Assembly (NCBI GenBank): GCA_000434115.1
Contig: FR893982.1
Location: 1 to 5,395 of the forward strand
Reading direction: 5' to 3'
Length of the DNA: 5,395 bases
DNA from: Roseburia sp. CAG:309
GTDB taxonomy: Bacteria > Bacillota > Clostridia > Lachnospirales > Lachnospiraceae
Shown here: piece by piece, positions 5,386 to 5,395 of the stretch
Layout: every line of letters starts with the position of its first letter
Numbering within the stretch: the stretch's first letter is position 1
Notes under the pieces: generated by a model
Told to the model about the DNA's origin: nothing
Seen by the model: only the letters and a program-made list of their open reading frames with translations
Database searches by the model: none
Made by a program: the position numbers and the translations under genes

Positions 5386-5395
5386 GAAAAAAGGG

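Overview
The window looks like chromosome from a flagellated, anaerobic member of the Firmicutes class Clostridia, most likely Lachnospiraceae (Roseburia, Lachnospira or Butyrivibrio type). This rests on moderate-to-low GC, strong AGGAGG-type ribosome binding sites, a textbook sigma-28 motility promoter, a family-typical DUF3880/group-1 glycosyltransferase, a class A penicillin-binding protein with a Ser/Asp/Gly-rich tail, and an AraC-GGDEF fusion that I associate with this family. The assignment comes from recognition, not from a database search.

Layout. (1) Positions 1-564, minus strand: the N-terminal 188 codons of a gene that runs off the left edge. It is a Thr/Lys-rich, coiled-coil protein of unknown function, transcribed from an excellent sigma-28 (SigD/FliA) promoter at 602-628. 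(2) Positions 672-1868, plus strand: a divergently transcribed DUF3880/CgeB-like glycosyltransferase with no strong promoter of its own that I can see. (3) Positions 1869-1986: a compact regulatory spacer with one good sigma-A promoter overlapping the end of the glycosyltransferase gene, a diverged second copy of its -10 region 58 bp downstream, a further TATAAT, and two back-to-back hairpins. (4) Positions 1987-4320, plus strand: a complete class A penicillin-binding protein (GT51 glycosyltransferase plus transpeptidase) with all catalytic motifs, closed by a clear intrinsic terminator at 4342-4378. (5) Positions 4534-5343, plus strand: an N-terminal AraC-type DNA-binding domain fused to a C-terminal GGDEF domain, with an extended -10 and a dyad upstream. 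A short hairpin follows at 5370-5385, close to the right edge.

How the genes may work together. The left part points to motility: a sigma-28-dependent protein lies head to head with a glycosyltransferase of a type often found near flagellin-modification genes. The penicillin-binding protein is a housekeeping cell-wall synthase. The AraC-GGDEF protein could tie cyclic-di-nucleotide signalling directly to transcription, but its targets cannot be read from this window. No RNA genes, CRISPR arrays, insertion sequences or phage genes were seen.
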